DNA of 64,000 bases from Arabiibacter massiliensis (GTDB lineage Bacteria; Actinomycetota; Coriobacteriia; Coriobacteriales; Eggerthellaceae): NCBI RefSeq assembly GCF_900169505.1, contig NZ_LT827021.1, forward strand, positions 2,046,001-2,110,000, read 5' to 3'. Under the pieces are notes generated by a model. That model saw only the letters and a list, made by a program, of their open reading frames with translations. It was not told the origin of the DNA and searched no databases. Positions 1 to 9,277 of this stretch are shown here, piece by piece. The position numbers and the translations under genes are program-made. Positions within the stretch are counted from its first letter, which is position 1. Each line of letters starts with the position of its first letter.

Positions 1-1191
1 GGCGGCCCCCGCGTTGGCGACGAGCACGTAGGTCGCCGTCACGTAGGGCTGCGTGAGCGCGAGCAGCCGCTCGCGCGCGGTGGCGTAGTTGTAATCGACG
101 CAGGCCACCATGTCGATGGCCCCTTGGGCTTGCAGCTCGTCGAGCTCCTCCTCCGAGGCGGCCGTCACGAATTCGAACGACAGGCGCGTCTTCTGCGACA
201 CCGTCTTCAGCAGGTCGATGGCGATGCCCTTGACCTCGCCGTCCTCCTCGTACTGGTACGGGGGCTGGTTGGCCAGGACGCCCACCTTGATAGGGCCGGC
301 GGAGGCGATGTAGGCGCGATCCTCGTCATCGAGGACGAACGTCGTCCCGGCGCGCGCGAAGTAGATCTCGCGTAGGCGCTGGCGGAACGTCGGGTCCACG
401 TTGTCGATCTGCGAGAGCGCCGCGTCGATCTCGGCGGCAAGGGCCTCGCTGCCGCGGGCGACGGCGAAATACAGGGGGTGCGACGCCACGTGCGCCACGG
501 CGCGCAGGCCCTCGGCGGGCCCCATGTCGGTGGCGAGCGCCACGTCGGCGCGCCCCTCGAGCACGGCGGCCTGCGCGTCCTCGAAGCATGCGCAGGACAC
601 GACCTCGTACGGGATCCCGTTGCGGGAGCAGAAGGTCTCCAGGTCGTCCAGAAGCGCGGCCTGCCCGGCGGCCGCCACGCGCAGGGGACGGCCCTCGTCC
701 GCGGAGAGCAGCGGATCGTCCGAGCGGGCGGCGTCGACCTGCAGCACCGCCTCGAACGTGGCGTAGCTGCCGCGCGTGAGCAGAAACGGGCCGCCGTCGG
801 CCGCGGCGGGCATGACGCCGGCGACGAGGTCCACCTCGCCGGCTTCGAGCAGGGCCCGCGACGTCTCGAACGCGGCGATGCAGTCGCCCTCCACGGGCAC
901 GAACTCGTAGTCCCAGCCCGTGTACTGCGCGATGCGCTCGAGGTACTCGTAGGTGTAGCCGGAGCGCGCGCCTTCCTCGTTCGTCCACATGACCTGAGGT
1001 TGCTGGGGAAACGCCACGCGCACCGTGCGGGCGGCGGCATCCGCGTCCCCGCCGGCGAAGGCCGCGTCCTCGGCGAGCGCCGCTGCGGGGGCGGCAAGGA
1101 CGAGCGCGAACGCGAAGGCCGCGCCCAACGCCCAGCGCGCGGCCGCCTGAGCGAGCCGTCCGCACCGTCTCCCTTCGCCGCTTCGCCTCAT
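1..1191 (-). CDS. Periplasmic solute-binding sensor protein, 5' part (runs off the left edge)
   Basis: The frame is open for 397 codons from an ATG at 1191 to base 1, so the C-terminal part is missing. The start has a good ribosome site (AGGAGAGG, short spacer). Residues 1-45 form a signal peptide: an arginine-rich start, a hydrophobic Ala/Phe/Leu core, then an AxA site. Two bacterial solute-binding type-3 domains seem to follow in tandem. The first begins near 'VRVAFPQQPQVMW' and the second near 'IKVGVLANQPPYQYEEDG', a typical opening of amino-acid-binding-like sensors. Such tandem modules usually precede a membrane segment and a GGDEF, EAL or kinase output, but the output lies outside the window. 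Family is clear; ligand and output are unknown. Confidence 0.75.
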   Translation of the reverse strand, partial: MRRSGEGRRCGRLAQAAARWALGAAFAFALVLAAPAAALAEDAAFAGGDADAAARTVRVAFPQQPQVMWTNEEGARSGYTYEYLERIAQYTGWDYEFVPVEGDCIAAFETSRALLEAGEVDLVAGVMPAAADGGPFLLTRGSYATFEAVLQVDAARSDDPLLSADEGRPLRVAAAGQAALLDDLETFCSRNGIPYEVVSCACFEDAQAAVLEGRADVALATDMGPAEGLRAVAHVASHPLYFAVARGSEALAAEIDAALSQIDNVDPTFRQRLREIYFARAGTTFVLDDEDRAYIASAGPIKVGVLANQPPYQYEEDGEVKGIAIDLLKTVSQKTRLSFEFVTAASEEELDELQAQGAIDMVACVDYNYATARERLLALTQPYVTATYVLVANAGAA

Positions 1192-1261
1192 CGCCTCTCC
1201 TGCATCTCTCGATCGCGAGGCCCCTTATTATACGCTGCGGCACACGGGAGATGCGCGGAAA

Positions 1262-2713
1262 CTACGCCTCTCGCTCGATGAGGTCGATCACCTCGTCGCG
1301 GGAATGCACGTCGAGCTTCTGGTAGATGGACTTGATGTGGTACTTCACCGTGTTCTCGGAAACCACCAGCTTCTCGGAGATGGCGCGCGCCGTACGGCCC
1401 TGCCCGAGGTGGACGAGGATCTCCGACTCGCGCGGCGTGAACCCGTGGCCCTCCGCGAGCGCCGCGCAGCGCGCCTCCAGGGCGTCGCCGCGCTGCTCCG
1501 ACGAGGGCGGCTCGGCGGCGGCCTCGTCCACGCCTTGCAGCTTCCTGTCTTTGAACAGGAACATCGACACCATGGCTATCAGGTACACCGCCACCAGCGC
1601 CACCGCCGTGAGCGCCACGTCGCCCTGGCCGAGCGTGTGGGCGTTGAGCCGCCCCACCAGCGTGCCCACCAGCTGCGCGCCGTTCGTGCACGCGAACGAG
1701 CACGAGAACAGAAGCGCCGCCGGCAGCTTCGTGTCGTGCACCGCGTTGGCCAGCATGCACCACAGGATGATGCCCGCCACGAGCGTTCCCAGCTGGGCGC
1801 ACGCGTTGGCCAGCCCGCCCACGCCCGTCCAGATGAGCGGCAGCAGCAGAAATCCCGCGGCCGACAGCGGCAGGGCCACCTTGTACACCGAGCCCAGGCT
1901 GGGCTGGTTCCTCACCAGGAGCGCGGGCAGCAGCAGCGCGCCCACCACGACGGCTTGCGTGACGAGCGACGTGTACTGGAACGTCTCGAGCGGGATCTGC
2001 TGCGACAGCGACAGCTGCAGCATGAGCCCGCTCATGAACGACAGGATGGACGTGCCCAGCACCGGGCGCCATAGGGCCGCGAGCGCGCCCCGGAACACCG
2101 GGCGGGAGAACTCCTCCTCGACGGGCGCGCGGGCGTCCAGGCAGCGCTTGCAGAACACGATGGAGGCGAAGAACAGCACCGCGCCCACCGGCAGCACCGC
2201 CGGATGCGGCAGCAGGGTGACGAGGAAGTACACCACCAGGCTCAGCCCGTTGCTCATCAGCACGAACAGGTACACGCGCCGTAGGCTGAACGTGCCGCAG
2301 AAGCGCGCCCACAGCAGGTTGATGAGCGCGTCGCCCGCGCCGAAGAACAGCCCGCCCGACACGAGCCAAGGCACGAGCGACTCGAGCGGCACGAACCCGG
2401 CGAACTGGAACGCCATCCGCGTCACGATGAACCCGGTGGCCGCCACGCCCGCGCACACCACCACCGCCACGCCCGGCGCGGTGCGCGACGCCCGCCGCGC
2501 GAGCGCGATCATGGCCGCGTACACCGCGATGCGCGCGGCGATGACCGCAACCAGGAACAGCGATTGCACGAGCGCGCCGCTCTCGCCGAGCGAGGTGAGC
2601 ACGGTCGGCGACTCGAACGACATGTAGCCGAACGCGAGGTACAGCGCATAACCGGTCATGAACACGGCGTCGCGCATGCGCATGCCGGCGAAAAGCTCTT
2701 TCAGACGATCCAC
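1262..2713 (-). CDS. LuxR-family regulator with a 12-helix membrane domain
   Basis: This 483-residue protein starts at GTG 2713 behind GGAGGAGAC. Residues 1 to about 390 are strongly hydrophobic, with about 12 helices laid out like a major-facilitator protein. A linker then leads to a LuxR/FixJ helix-turn-helix at the C-terminus ('[20 protein letters not shown]', '[20 protein letters not shown]'). This membrane-bound LuxR architecture is greatly expanded in Eggerthellaceae, where such genes usually sit beside one exported reductase. Here it is divergent from the flavoprotein reductase at 2994, its most likely target. The membrane part may sense a small molecule; the ligand is unknown. Confidence 0.88.
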   Translation of the reverse strand: MDRLKELFAGMRMRDAVFMTGYALYLAFGYMSFESPTVLTSLGESGALVQSLFLVAVIAARIAVYAAMIALARRASRTAPGVAVVVCAGVAATGFIVTRMAFQFAGFVPLESLVPWLVSGGLFFGAGDALINLLWARFCGTFSLRRVYLFVLMSNGLSLVVYFLVTLLPHPAVLPVGAVLFFASIVFCKRCLDARAPVEEEFSRPVFRGALAALWRPVLGTSILSFMSGLMLQLSLSQQIPLETFQYTSLVTQAVVVGALLLPALLVRNQPSLGSVYKVALPLSAAGFLLLPLIWTGVGGLANACAQLGTLVAGIILWCMLANAVHDTKLPAALLFSCSFACTNGAQLVGTLVGRLNAHTLGQGDVALTAVALVAVYLIAMVSMFLFKDRKLQGVDEAAAEPPSSEQRGDALEARCAALAEGHGFTPRESEILVHLGQGRTARAISEKLVVSENTVKYHIKSIYQKLDVHSRDEVIDLIEREA

Positions 2714-2818
2714 GTCTCCTCCGTTTCCCCTTGCGGGAAAGTGTATCCCATCCGCATCGATTCGTCATCCGCTCATCTTTCTGCAAATTATAAGGTTTGC
2801 CGCCTGGGGAAACGCGTC

Positions 2819-2870
2819 CTACCCGTATCAGGTGGGTCGCATTCAGTGAAAAACTACCCTGCGCCAGGTG
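2819..2870. promoter_or_regulatory. Direct repeat in the divergent LuxR/reductase promoter region
   Basis: The 280-bp gap between the two divergent genes holds two similar blocks 35 bp apart: CTACCC-N4-CAGGTG (2819-2834) and CTACCC-N5-CAGGTG (2854-2870). They lie upstream of the reductase start and could be LuxR binding sites. This is inference from repetition and position only. Confidence 0.3.
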
Positions 2871-2993
2871 TGGCGGGGGCTTCGGCGGGGACCTAGAGTG
2901 CGAAGGCGCAGGGGAGGTTTTCCAGAACGGAAATCCTCATGCAGGCGAGCGAACGATGAAACGCTCGCAACGCATCGAAAGGAGAGAGGGAAT

Positions 2994-4745
2994 ATGAAAG
3001 ATCAAGGACTGAGCCGCCGCGCGTTCCTCGGGCTGGGCGCCACCGCCGCCGTCGTCGCGGGAGCGGGCCTGGCCGGTTGCGCGCCGCAGGCCAAGGGCGA
3101 GGCGGGCAGCACCACCACCGGCGCCTCCGAGGGCGGCACCGCGAGCGCCGCGCCGGCAGGCGGCTCCCCCACCAGCTACATGCCCGACTTCCTCACGCCG
3201 CCGGCCGTGCCGACGGACATCAAGGAGGAGAAGGACTGCGACGTGCTGGTCATCGGCATGGGCCTTGCCGGCACCGCCGCCGCCAAGGAGGCCGCCGAGT
3301 CCGGCAAGAAGGTCATCGTGCTCGAGAAGCAGCCCGAGGACAAGTACTCCGTCATCTCCATGGCCGGCGACTTCGGCGTGGTGGGCTCGCAGATCCAGAA
3401 GGACCTCGGCATCGAGTGGGCACCGAAGGCCGACATCCTGAATGAGTTCGTCAAGGAGACCGGCGGCCGCTGCGACACGTGGATGATGAGCTACTGGTAC
3501 GACCACTCCGGCGAGGACTTCGACTGGTTCATCGAAGGCGCCGACTTCGAGGTGCTGAAGTCCACGGCCGCCAACCGCGAGACCGACAAGCCCAACTTCA
3601 TCCGCCCGAAGTGCTTCCCCAAGCTGGACACGTACGACTACAAGGAAGAGCTCTACCCCTACTTCCACGGCACCATCACCACGAACCCCAACATGCAGTG
3701 GGCGTGCGAGGCGGCCTTCAACGCGGCCGTGGCGGCCGGCGCCGAGCTCATCTACGAGGCCGAGGGCGAGCAGCTCATCGTCGAGGGCGACGCCGTGAAG
3801 GGCGCCTACGCCAAGACGCCCGACGGCTACCTCAAGGTGAACGCCAAGGCCGTGGTGCTCTGCTGCGGCGACTACGGCGCGAACCCCGAGATGCGCCACT
3901 ACTACGCGCCGTGGACCGAGGAGTTCATGGGCGGCGTCGATGACGGCCGCGGCCAGCTCATGGGCATCTGGGCCGGCGGCTGGATGGAGCTCGGCCCCCA
4001 CGCGCCGATGACGCACCACATGGGCGGCGCGCTGGGCGTGGACAGCTTCCTGCAGCTCAACATGGAGGGCAAGCGCTTCATGAACGAGGACGTGCCCGGC
4101 CAGAACATCGCCGACGAGCACACCCGCCAGCCCATGGCGAAGGACCCGGAGATGGCCAAGGCCGGCGTGAAGGCGTGGCAGATCTTCGACAGCAAGTGGC
4201 CCGAGCAGATCATCCACATGCCCGACGGCCACGGCTACACCACCTACTTCGTGCCCGACGACAAGATCGCCGAGTACGAGACGGTGCTGTCCGGCTTCGG
4301 CCTGGGCTACACGACGCAGGCCATGGTGGACGAGCGCGCCGACGTCAAGTGCGACACGATCGAGGAGCTGGCCGAGAAGACGGGTCTGCCGCTGGAAACG
4401 ATGAAGGCCGAGATCGAGCGCTACAACGAGCTGTGCCATAAGGGCGTGGACGAGGACTTCGGCAAGATGTCCAAGCGCATGTTCCCCGTGGAGAACCCGC
4501 CGTACTACGCGTGCAAGTTCGGCAACGCGGGCATGCTGGTGATGTTCGGCGGCCTCGAGTGCAACCACGACCTCCAGGTGACGAAGGACGGCACGAACGA
4601 CCCGATCCCCGGCCTGTATGTGGCCGGCAACACGATGGGCCGCCGCCTCCAGGTGGACTACCCCGTGGTGGTGGCCGGCATCAGCCTGGGCACCTGCCTC
4701 ACCTTCGGCCGCCTGGCCGGCAAGAACGCCGCCGCCGCGGTGTAA
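2994..4745 (+). CDS. Tat-exported FAD-dependent fumarate-reductase-like oxidoreductase
   Basis: The protein has 583 residues and starts at ATG 2994 after AAAGGAGAGAGGG. The N-terminus has a twin-arginine signal (SRRAFLGLG) and a lipobox (LAGCAP), so it is probably exported folded and lipid-anchored. A GxGxxG FAD-binding fold begins near residue 75 ('DVLVIGMGLAGTAAAKEAAE'). The C-terminus has the usual second FAD-contact block ('GLYVAGNTMGRR'). The family (FAD_binding_2; fumarate, urocanate and related reductases) reduces C=C or other acceptors using electrons from quinol-linked cytochromes. No haem-binding CxxCH is present, so a separate electron donor is needed. The substrate cannot be read from the sequence. 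The divergent LuxR gene at 1262 is the likely regulator. Confidence 0.88.
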   Translation: MKDQGLSRRAFLGLGATAAVVAGAGLAGCAPQAKGEAGSTTTGASEGGTASAAPAGGSPTSYMPDFLTPPAVPTDIKEEKDCDVLVIGMGLAGTAAAKEAAESGKKVIVLEKQPEDKYSVISMAGDFGVVGSQIQKDLGIEWAPKADILNEFVKETGGRCDTWMMSYWYDHSGEDFDWFIEGADFEVLKSTAANRETDKPNFIRPKCFPKLDTYDYKEELYPYFHGTITTNPNMQWACEAAFNAAVAAGAELIYEAEGEQLIVEGDAVKGAYAKTPDGYLKVNAKAVVLCCGDYGANPEMRHYYAPWTEEFMGGVDDGRGQLMGIWAGGWMELGPHAPMTHHMGGALGVDSFLQLNMEGKRFMNEDVPGQNIADEHTRQPMAKDPEMAKAGVKAWQIFDSKWPEQIIHMPDGHGYTTYFVPDDKIAEYETVLSGFGLGYTTQAMVDERADVKCDTIEELAEKTGLPLETMKAEIERYNELCHKGVDEDFGKMSKRMFPVENPPYYACKFGNAGMLVMFGGLECNHDLQVTKDGTNDPIPGLYVAGNTMGRRLQVDYPVVVAGISLGTCLTFGRLAGKNAAAAV

Positions 4746-4759
4746 GCGAGACCCCTCCG

Positions 4760-4801
4760 GCGGGGGCGGCCGCCTTCCCCTCCCCTCGCGGCCGCCCCCG
4801 C
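4760..4801 (+). terminator. Rho-independent-like terminator of the reductase gene
   Basis: A perfect 14-bp stem (GCGGGGGCGGCCGC with GCGGCCGCCCCCGC) encloses a C-rich loop 15 bp after the stop codon and is followed by CTTTCC. Confidence 0.7.
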
Positions 4802-4822
4802 TTTCCCCTCAAGCCCCTCGCG

Positions 4823-4910
4823 CCCCACGCGCAGGGGCTTTTTGGCATAAAAGGGGACCCCACGCGCAGGGGCTTTTTGGCATAAAAGGGGACAGTCCCC
4901 TTTTATGCCA
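4823..4910. repeat. Perfect 35-bp tandem duplication ending in a 33-bp palindrome
   Basis: Bases 4823-4857 and 4858-4892 are identical 35-bp units. The second unit runs into a near-perfect palindrome: TGGCATAAAAGGGGAC (4878-4893), one A, then GTCCCCTTTTATGCCA (4895-4910). It ends 4 bp from the stop of the LuxR gene at 4915 and may act as its terminator. The one-base loop is unusual for a terminator and looks more like a mobile palindromic repeat. Confidence 0.75.
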
Positions 4911-4914
4911 TTTT

Positions 4915-5871
4915 CTACGACATCTTCCAGAAGTCCTGGACGAGCTCTTGGCGGTTCGCCTTCCCCGTTTTCTGCAGGATGTTGTGCACGTGCACTTTCA
5001 CGGTGCTCAGCGCCAGCTGCATCGACGAGGCGATGTTCTGGTTGTCGTTGCCCAAAAGCACATAGCGCAGCACCTCCTGCTCGCGCTCGGACAGCTGGTG
5101 GCGCCGCCCGTACGTCAGCAGGTTGTCGTCGATGAGCTCCTCCTGCCGGCCGCCGCCGCGCATGGGCGGGCGCTCGAAGCGCAGCGACAGCGAGCGGATG
5201 GCGTCGCGGCACGCGAAGAACGCGCAGCCCAGCATGAGCGCGTTCTCGGAGAAGTTGCGCTCGGGGGCGTACGCGCGCGGCCCGATGAGGATGGGGTTGG
5301 GCGACAGGAACACGAGCGCGTCCTCCAGCACGATGCAGGCCCCCAGCACCCACAAAAACACGTACAGCCAGCGATGGCGGCGCAGACGGCTGCGCTCGTC
5401 GTCGTTCTTCGTCATGACGAACCACACGCCGGCGAACAGCAGCATCCAGAACAGGTACGCCTCGCGCATGAAGTAGAACCAGAACGAGCGCACGTCGCCC
5501 TCGGGCATGAGCAGCAGGCAGCCCACGCTGCCCACGACGAACGCCACGAGCGGCGCCACCTTGAGCACGCGGCGCGTCTCGCCCAGGTACTCGCACACCA
5601 GAAGCCAGAACGACGTGAGGAACCCGCCGCCCGTCACCACCAGCATCAGCGACATGACCAGCGAATACGCCGCGCCCAAGCCCGCGTCGGCCCCGGTGAA
5701 GAAATCGTCTTGGAACACCCAGGCCACGTCGAAGAAGTAGAAGAGGAAGCCGGCGCACGCGAACAGCATGATCCGCTTGCGCGACACGAGGTAGGCCGAG
5801 AGGCAGGTGGCCGATGCGAGGATGGAGGCAAGCAGCACGAACAGCGTGTAATGGAACAACACGAAACCCAC
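4915..5871 (-). CDS. Membrane-bound LuxR-family regulator next to arcA
   Basis: The 318-residue product starts at GTG 5871. Residues 1 to about 215 hold around seven hydrophobic helices. The C-terminal 65 residues form a LuxR helix-turn-helix ('LSEREQEVLRYVLLG', 'LALSTVKVHVHNILQKTGKA'). It is a shorter membrane type than the 12-helix protein at 1262. The gene is divergent from arginine deiminase across a 340-bp gap, so regulation of arcA is the natural inference. The ribosome site is weak (AGGTG about 9 bp upstream). Confidence 0.85.
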   Translation of the reverse strand: MGFVLFHYTLFVLLASILASATCLSAYLVSRKRIMLFACAGFLFYFFDVAWVFQDDFFTGADAGLGAAYSLVMSLMLVVTGGGFLTSFWLLVCEYLGETRRVLKVAPLVAFVVGSVGCLLLMPEGDVRSFWFYFMREAYLFWMLLFAGVWFVMTKNDDERSRLRRHRWLYVFLWVLGACIVLEDALVFLSPNPILIGPRAYAPERNFSENALMLGCAFFACRDAIRSLSLRFERPPMRGGGRQEELIDDNLLTYGRRHQLSEREQEVLRYVLLGNDNQNIASSMQLALSTVKVHVHNILQKTGKANRQELVQDFWKMS

Positions 5872-6211
5872 TCTACGAGCACCTCGCTATCGCATTTCCG
5901 CATGAACATCGGCAACCTGAACCATGATACACGATATCGGGCTTCTTTACGCCTCCTCGCCGCCCCATCAGGGGCCAGGTCAACGAAAACATGCATCGAC
6001 CAGGTGTTTACCGGGGGTGTACCGCCTAAACCAGGTCCGCTACACCCGCAATCGATCCATCGCTAAATCCCGTTTACATCTTTCCTCCACGATTGGACAG
6101 GCGCATGGTGGTGTCAACGCGTCAAACGGCCCGCCGAGCGACGCGTACTTGGCGAAGAAATGGCCCCCTCGGGAGCCGAAACCACGAAAAAGGAAGAAGG
6201 AGGGTTGCACG
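5872..6211. promoter_or_regulatory. Divergent promoter region of the LuxR gene and arcA
   Basis: This 340-bp non-coding stretch is less GC-rich than its flanks. CCAGGT occurs three times (near 5977, 6000 and 6029), once as ACCAGGTGTTTACC followed by GGGGGTGTACC. The same CAGGTG core appears upstream of the reductase at 2994. Promoter boxes could not be assigned with confidence. Confidence 0.35.
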
Positions 6212-7426
6212 ATGGGAGTTAACGTCAAGAGCGAGATCAAGCCCTTGAAGAAAGTCCTGCTGCACCGCCCCGGCAAGGAGCTTCTCAACCTCACGCCGAA
6301 CACGCTCGAAGAGCTGCTGTTCGACGACATCCCGTTTCTGAAGGTCGCCCAGGAAGAGCACGACGCGTTTGCGCAGGCCCTGCGCGACAACGGCGTCGAG
6401 GTGTTCTACCTGGAGGACCTCATGGCCGAGGTGCTCGAGGCCAACCCCGAGCTGCGCGAGAAGTTCCTCAAGCAGTGGATCGAGGAAGCCGGCATCCGCA
6501 CGGACCGCTACCAGAAGATCATCTTCGACTACATGCAGCAGAACTACCCGGATTCCAAGGACTTCGTGCTGAAGACCATGGAGGGCATCAACCTCACCGA
6601 GCTGCACACCGATAAGTCGAACTCCCTGGTCGACCTCGTGTCTGAGGCTTCCAAGATGGTCATCAACCCCATGCCGAACCTGTACTTCACCCGCGATCCG
6701 TTCGCGATGATCGGCAACGGCGTGTCCATCAACCGCATGTACTCCGTCACCCGCAACCGCGAGACCATCTACGGCGAGTACATCTTCGCGCATCACCCGC
6801 TGCTGAAGGGCACCCCGCAGTATTACAGCCGCTACAGCGCCTTCCACATCGAGGGCGGCGACATCCTCAACATCAACGAGCACGTGCTGGCCATCGGCAT
6901 CTCTCAGCGCACCGAGCCCGACGCCATCGACGAGATCGCGCACAACATCTTCAACGACGAGACGAGCCCCATCGACACCATCCTGGCGTTCAACATCCCC
7001 AACAGCCGCGCGTTCATGCACCTGGACACCGTGTTCACGCAGATCGACACGGACAAGTTCACCATCCACCCCGGCATCATGGGCCCGCTGACCGTGTTCG
7101 AGATCACGCCTGACAACGGCGGCATCAAGGTCCGCGAGATGAACGACACGCTGGAGAACGTGCTTGAGCAGTACGTCGGCTGCCCGGTCGAGCTCATCCC
7201 CTGCGCCGGCGGCGACCGCATCGCGGCCGAGCGCGAGCAGTGGAACGACGGCTCCAACACGCTGTGCATCGCGCCCGGCAAGATCGTGGTGTACGAGCGC
7301 AACGACGTGACGAACAAGGTGCTGCGCGACAAGGGCCTCGACCTCATCATCGTGCCCTCCGCCGAGCTGTCCCGCGGCCGTGGCGGCCCGCGCTGCATGA
7401 GCATGCCCATCGAGCGCGAGGACTAG
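6212..7426 (+). CDS. arcA: Arginine deiminase
   Basis: The protein has 404 residues, the usual family length. ATG 6212 follows AAGGAGGG. It hydrolyses L-arginine to citrulline and ammonia, the first step of the arginine dihydrolase pathway, in the cytoplasm. Family motifs are clear: the substrate loop 'NLYFTRDPFAMIG', the catalytic His segment 'AFHIEGGDILNI' and the C-terminal nucleophile Cys395 in 'GRGGPRCMSMP'. No ornithine transcarbamylase, carbamate kinase or arginine/ornithine antiporter lies beside it, so the rest of the ATP-yielding pathway must be elsewhere. The carbamoyltransferase at 52654 looks specific for putrescine instead. The divergent LuxR gene may control it. Confidence 0.97.
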   Translation: MGVNVKSEIKPLKKVLLHRPGKELLNLTPNTLEELLFDDIPFLKVAQEEHDAFAQALRDNGVEVFYLEDLMAEVLEANPELREKFLKQWIEEAGIRTDRYQKIIFDYMQQNYPDSKDFVLKTMEGINLTELHTDKSNSLVDLVSEASKMVINPMPNLYFTRDPFAMIGNGVSINRMYSVTRNRETIYGEYIFAHHPLLKGTPQYYSRYSAFHIEGGDILNINEHVLAIGISQRTEPDAIDEIAHNIFNDETSPIDTILAFNIPNSRAFMHLDTVFTQIDTDKFTIHPGIMGPLTVFEITPDNGGIKVREMNDTLENVLEQYVGCPVELIPCAGGDRIAAEREQWNDGSNTLCIAPGKIVVYERNDVTNKVLRDKGLDLIIVPSAELSRGRGGPRCMSMPIERED

Positions 7427-7448
7427 TCCTTCCGCCCTTCGGCTTCCC

Positions 7449-7482
7449 CTGCGTTCTCGCGTCGCTGTTCGCGAGAACGCAG
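7449..7482 (+). terminator. Hairpin downstream of arcA
   Basis: A perfect 13-bp stem (CTGCGTTCTCGCG with CGCGAGAACGCAG) has an 8-base loop and lies 22 bp after the stop. No T-run follows, so it may be a weak terminator or an mRNA stabiliser. A further short inverted repeat (CGAATCCGG/CCGGATTCG) lies at about 7499-7541. Confidence 0.55.
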
Positions 7483-7604
7483 ACCGCCGTCGCTCTAGCG
7501 AATCCGGCCCAGTTTGTGGCGAACGAGAACCGGATTCGACGGAGCGGCGGCGATCTGCGTTATGCACCCGTTCATAAAGCATCTTCGCCTTCCTAAACCT
7601 CAGA

Positions 7605-7665
7605 AGTACATGTTTTTATGTCATTTCGTGTACAGATAGTACATGTTCTTGCATGATTTCGTGTA
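7605..7665. repeat. Two imperfect 28-bp direct repeats upstream of the DUF4143 ATPase
   Basis: Copies at 7605-7632 and 7638-7665 share AGTACATGTT at the left and ATTTCGTGTA at the right, with five differences in the middle. The 33-bp period is about three helical turns. Position just before the ATPase start suggests operators, possibly for autoregulation. The stretch is much more AT-rich than its surroundings. Confidence 0.65.
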
Positions 7666-7706
7666 ATATGACAAGACAAAATTGTTTGGGAAGAAAGGCG
7701 AACCCT

Positions 7707-9071
7707 TTGGATGATCGCACCATGAAGCGGAAAATGGCTTCGACCTTCGAAGCATGGGTCGTTCGCGGCGATAGCCACCCGCTCCTTATTCGCGGTGCAC
7801 GGCGCGTTGGGAAAACCTATCTCGTGGAGCACGAAGGCAAAAGGCTGTTCGGCGACGGGTTCGTAAAGTTGGATTTCCAAACGAACTTGGCCGCTATCGA
7901 GGCGCTCTTCGACGGACCGACCGACGACGTCGACCGTGTCGTCGCACGCATCGGAGAGTACAAGCGAACCTCGCTCGATCCGAGCCGCTCGCTTCTCTTC
8001 TTCGACGAGGTGCAGCTCAGCGAGAAAGCCCTCAATGCACTTCGATTTTTCTCGGGTTCTCCTTGGCGCGTCGTTGCAACGGGCAGCCTTCTCGGCGTCT
8101 CGACCGGCCAGCGAAAGCTGCCTTTCCCCTCGGGAGTTCGGCAAGTGGAAATGCACCCGATGGACTTTGAGGAGTATCTTTGGGCCATGGGGGAAACGGC
8201 CATGGCGAACAGCATCCGCGACCACGTCCGCACCATGGAACCTTACGTTCTCCATGGTGAGGCGCTCGAGCATTACCACCGCTTCCTCGTGGTAGGGGGC
8301 ATGCCTCGGCCTGTTCGGGCATATCGCGAGACAGGCCTTTTGTCGGCGGCTGCGGAGGATCAAAGCGAAATCGATGCCACTTACACGGCTGACATGACGG
8401 ATCCGGACAACGGCATCAGCGGCATCGCTGCGAAACGAATCTGGGAAAGCCTGCCCAAGCAGCTTCTTCGATCATCCACGAAGAAGTTCAAATACGCCGA
8501 CGTGGAGCGCGGAGGGCGACGCGAGCGCCTGCTCGAACCCCTGGAATGGCTGATCGCGGCTGGCATCGTCACGCAGAACGATCTTACGAAGGACACGCAA
8601 GCGCCGCTCGCCCCTTACAACGACGAGGAGGGCAGCTTCTTCAAAATCTACGTAGCCGACACAGGACTCATGTTCCATAAGTTCGGCATCGACGGCGAGC
8701 TGTTCCTCGATCCAGCTACGAAGGCCGTTCTGTCATCGGACTTTCGCGGCGCGCTCGCCGAGAATTTCGTCATGCAGTCGCTGAAGGCCAATGGTCTTTC
8801 CACCTTCTATTGGATGCCAGAGGGAAGCGGCTCCCGCGGCGAGGTGGATTTCGTCTTCCAAAACTCGCGGGCCGAGGTGATTCCCGTCGAAGTGAAGTCT
8901 TCGCACAATGTACGCTCGAAGAGCCTAAAGCTCATCATGGACCACGGGCGCTCGCCCTACGCCATCCGACTATCCGAGAACAACTTCGCGGAAACGGATC
9001 TGGAAGACGGGCGTCTGCTGAAAAGCGTCCCGCTCTACGCGGCATTCTGCATCGACGGAAGCACCCTTTGA
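7707..9071 (+). CDS. AAA-type ATPase with DUF4143 C-terminal domain
   Basis: About 454 residues. An AAA_14-type ATPase domain comes first: Walker A 'GARRVGKTYL' about 35 residues in and Walker B 'LLFFDEVQL'. The C-terminal DUF4143 region contains 'GSGSRGEVDFVFQNSRAEVIPVEVKS', a restriction-endonuclease-like E/D-x-K core. The start is uncertain: TTG 7707 has AAAGG 7 bp upstream, ATG 7722 has no clear site, and in-frame ATGs at 7653 and 7668 overlap the upstream repeat. The molecular role of this family is unknown. The gene stands alone, with lower GC than its neighbours. A second family member is at 9955, only about 25-30% similar by eye. Confidence 0.85.
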   Translation: MDDRTMKRKMASTFEAWVVRGDSHPLLIRGARRVGKTYLVEHEGKRLFGDGFVKLDFQTNLAAIEALFDGPTDDVDRVVARIGEYKRTSLDPSRSLLFFDEVQLSEKALNALRFFSGSPWRVVATGSLLGVSTGQRKLPFPSGVRQVEMHPMDFEEYLWAMGETAMANSIRDHVRTMEPYVLHGEALEHYHRFLVVGGMPRPVRAYRETGLLSAAAEDQSEIDATYTADMTDPDNGISGIAAKRIWESLPKQLLRSSTKKFKYADVERGGRRERLLEPLEWLIAAGIVTQNDLTKDTQAPLAPYNDEEGSFFKIYVADTGLMFHKFGIDGELFLDPATKAVLSSDFRGALAENFVMQSLKANGLSTFYWMPEGSGSRGEVDFVFQNSRAEVIPVEVKSSHNVRSKSLKLIMDHGRSPYAIRLSENNFAETDLEDGRLLKSVPLYAAFCIDGSTL

Positions 9072-9178
9072 CAACGGGCGGTTTACCGGGAGAATCACTC
9101 GCGGGCTTATGGGACGAACCCAGGAAAAACGAGGAGGAACACTTCGTTTTCCCTGATCAATCTCTTTGTAAAGCACTT

Positions 9179-9216
9179 TTGACGCGCTGAAGTCGCCTGC
9201 GGGCGGGGCGCGTCAA
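9179..9216 (+). terminator. Hairpin between the ATPase and the XRE gene
   Basis: TTGACGCGC (9179-9187) pairs with GCGCGTCAA (9208-9216) across a 20-base loop, followed by GGGCTTTT. It is a plausible terminator of the ATPase gene. Confidence 0.5.
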
Positions 9217-9277
9217 GGGCTTTTGATGGTACACTTCCCCGCGACATGGCAACCTTGGATCAGCGAAGGGAACGTTC

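Noticed and set aside
2868..2993. A 42-residue N-terminal extension of the first flavoprotein reductase
   Set aside because: The ATG at 2994 has a strong ribosome site and gives a proper Tat signal; the extension is Arg-rich and would bury the signal.
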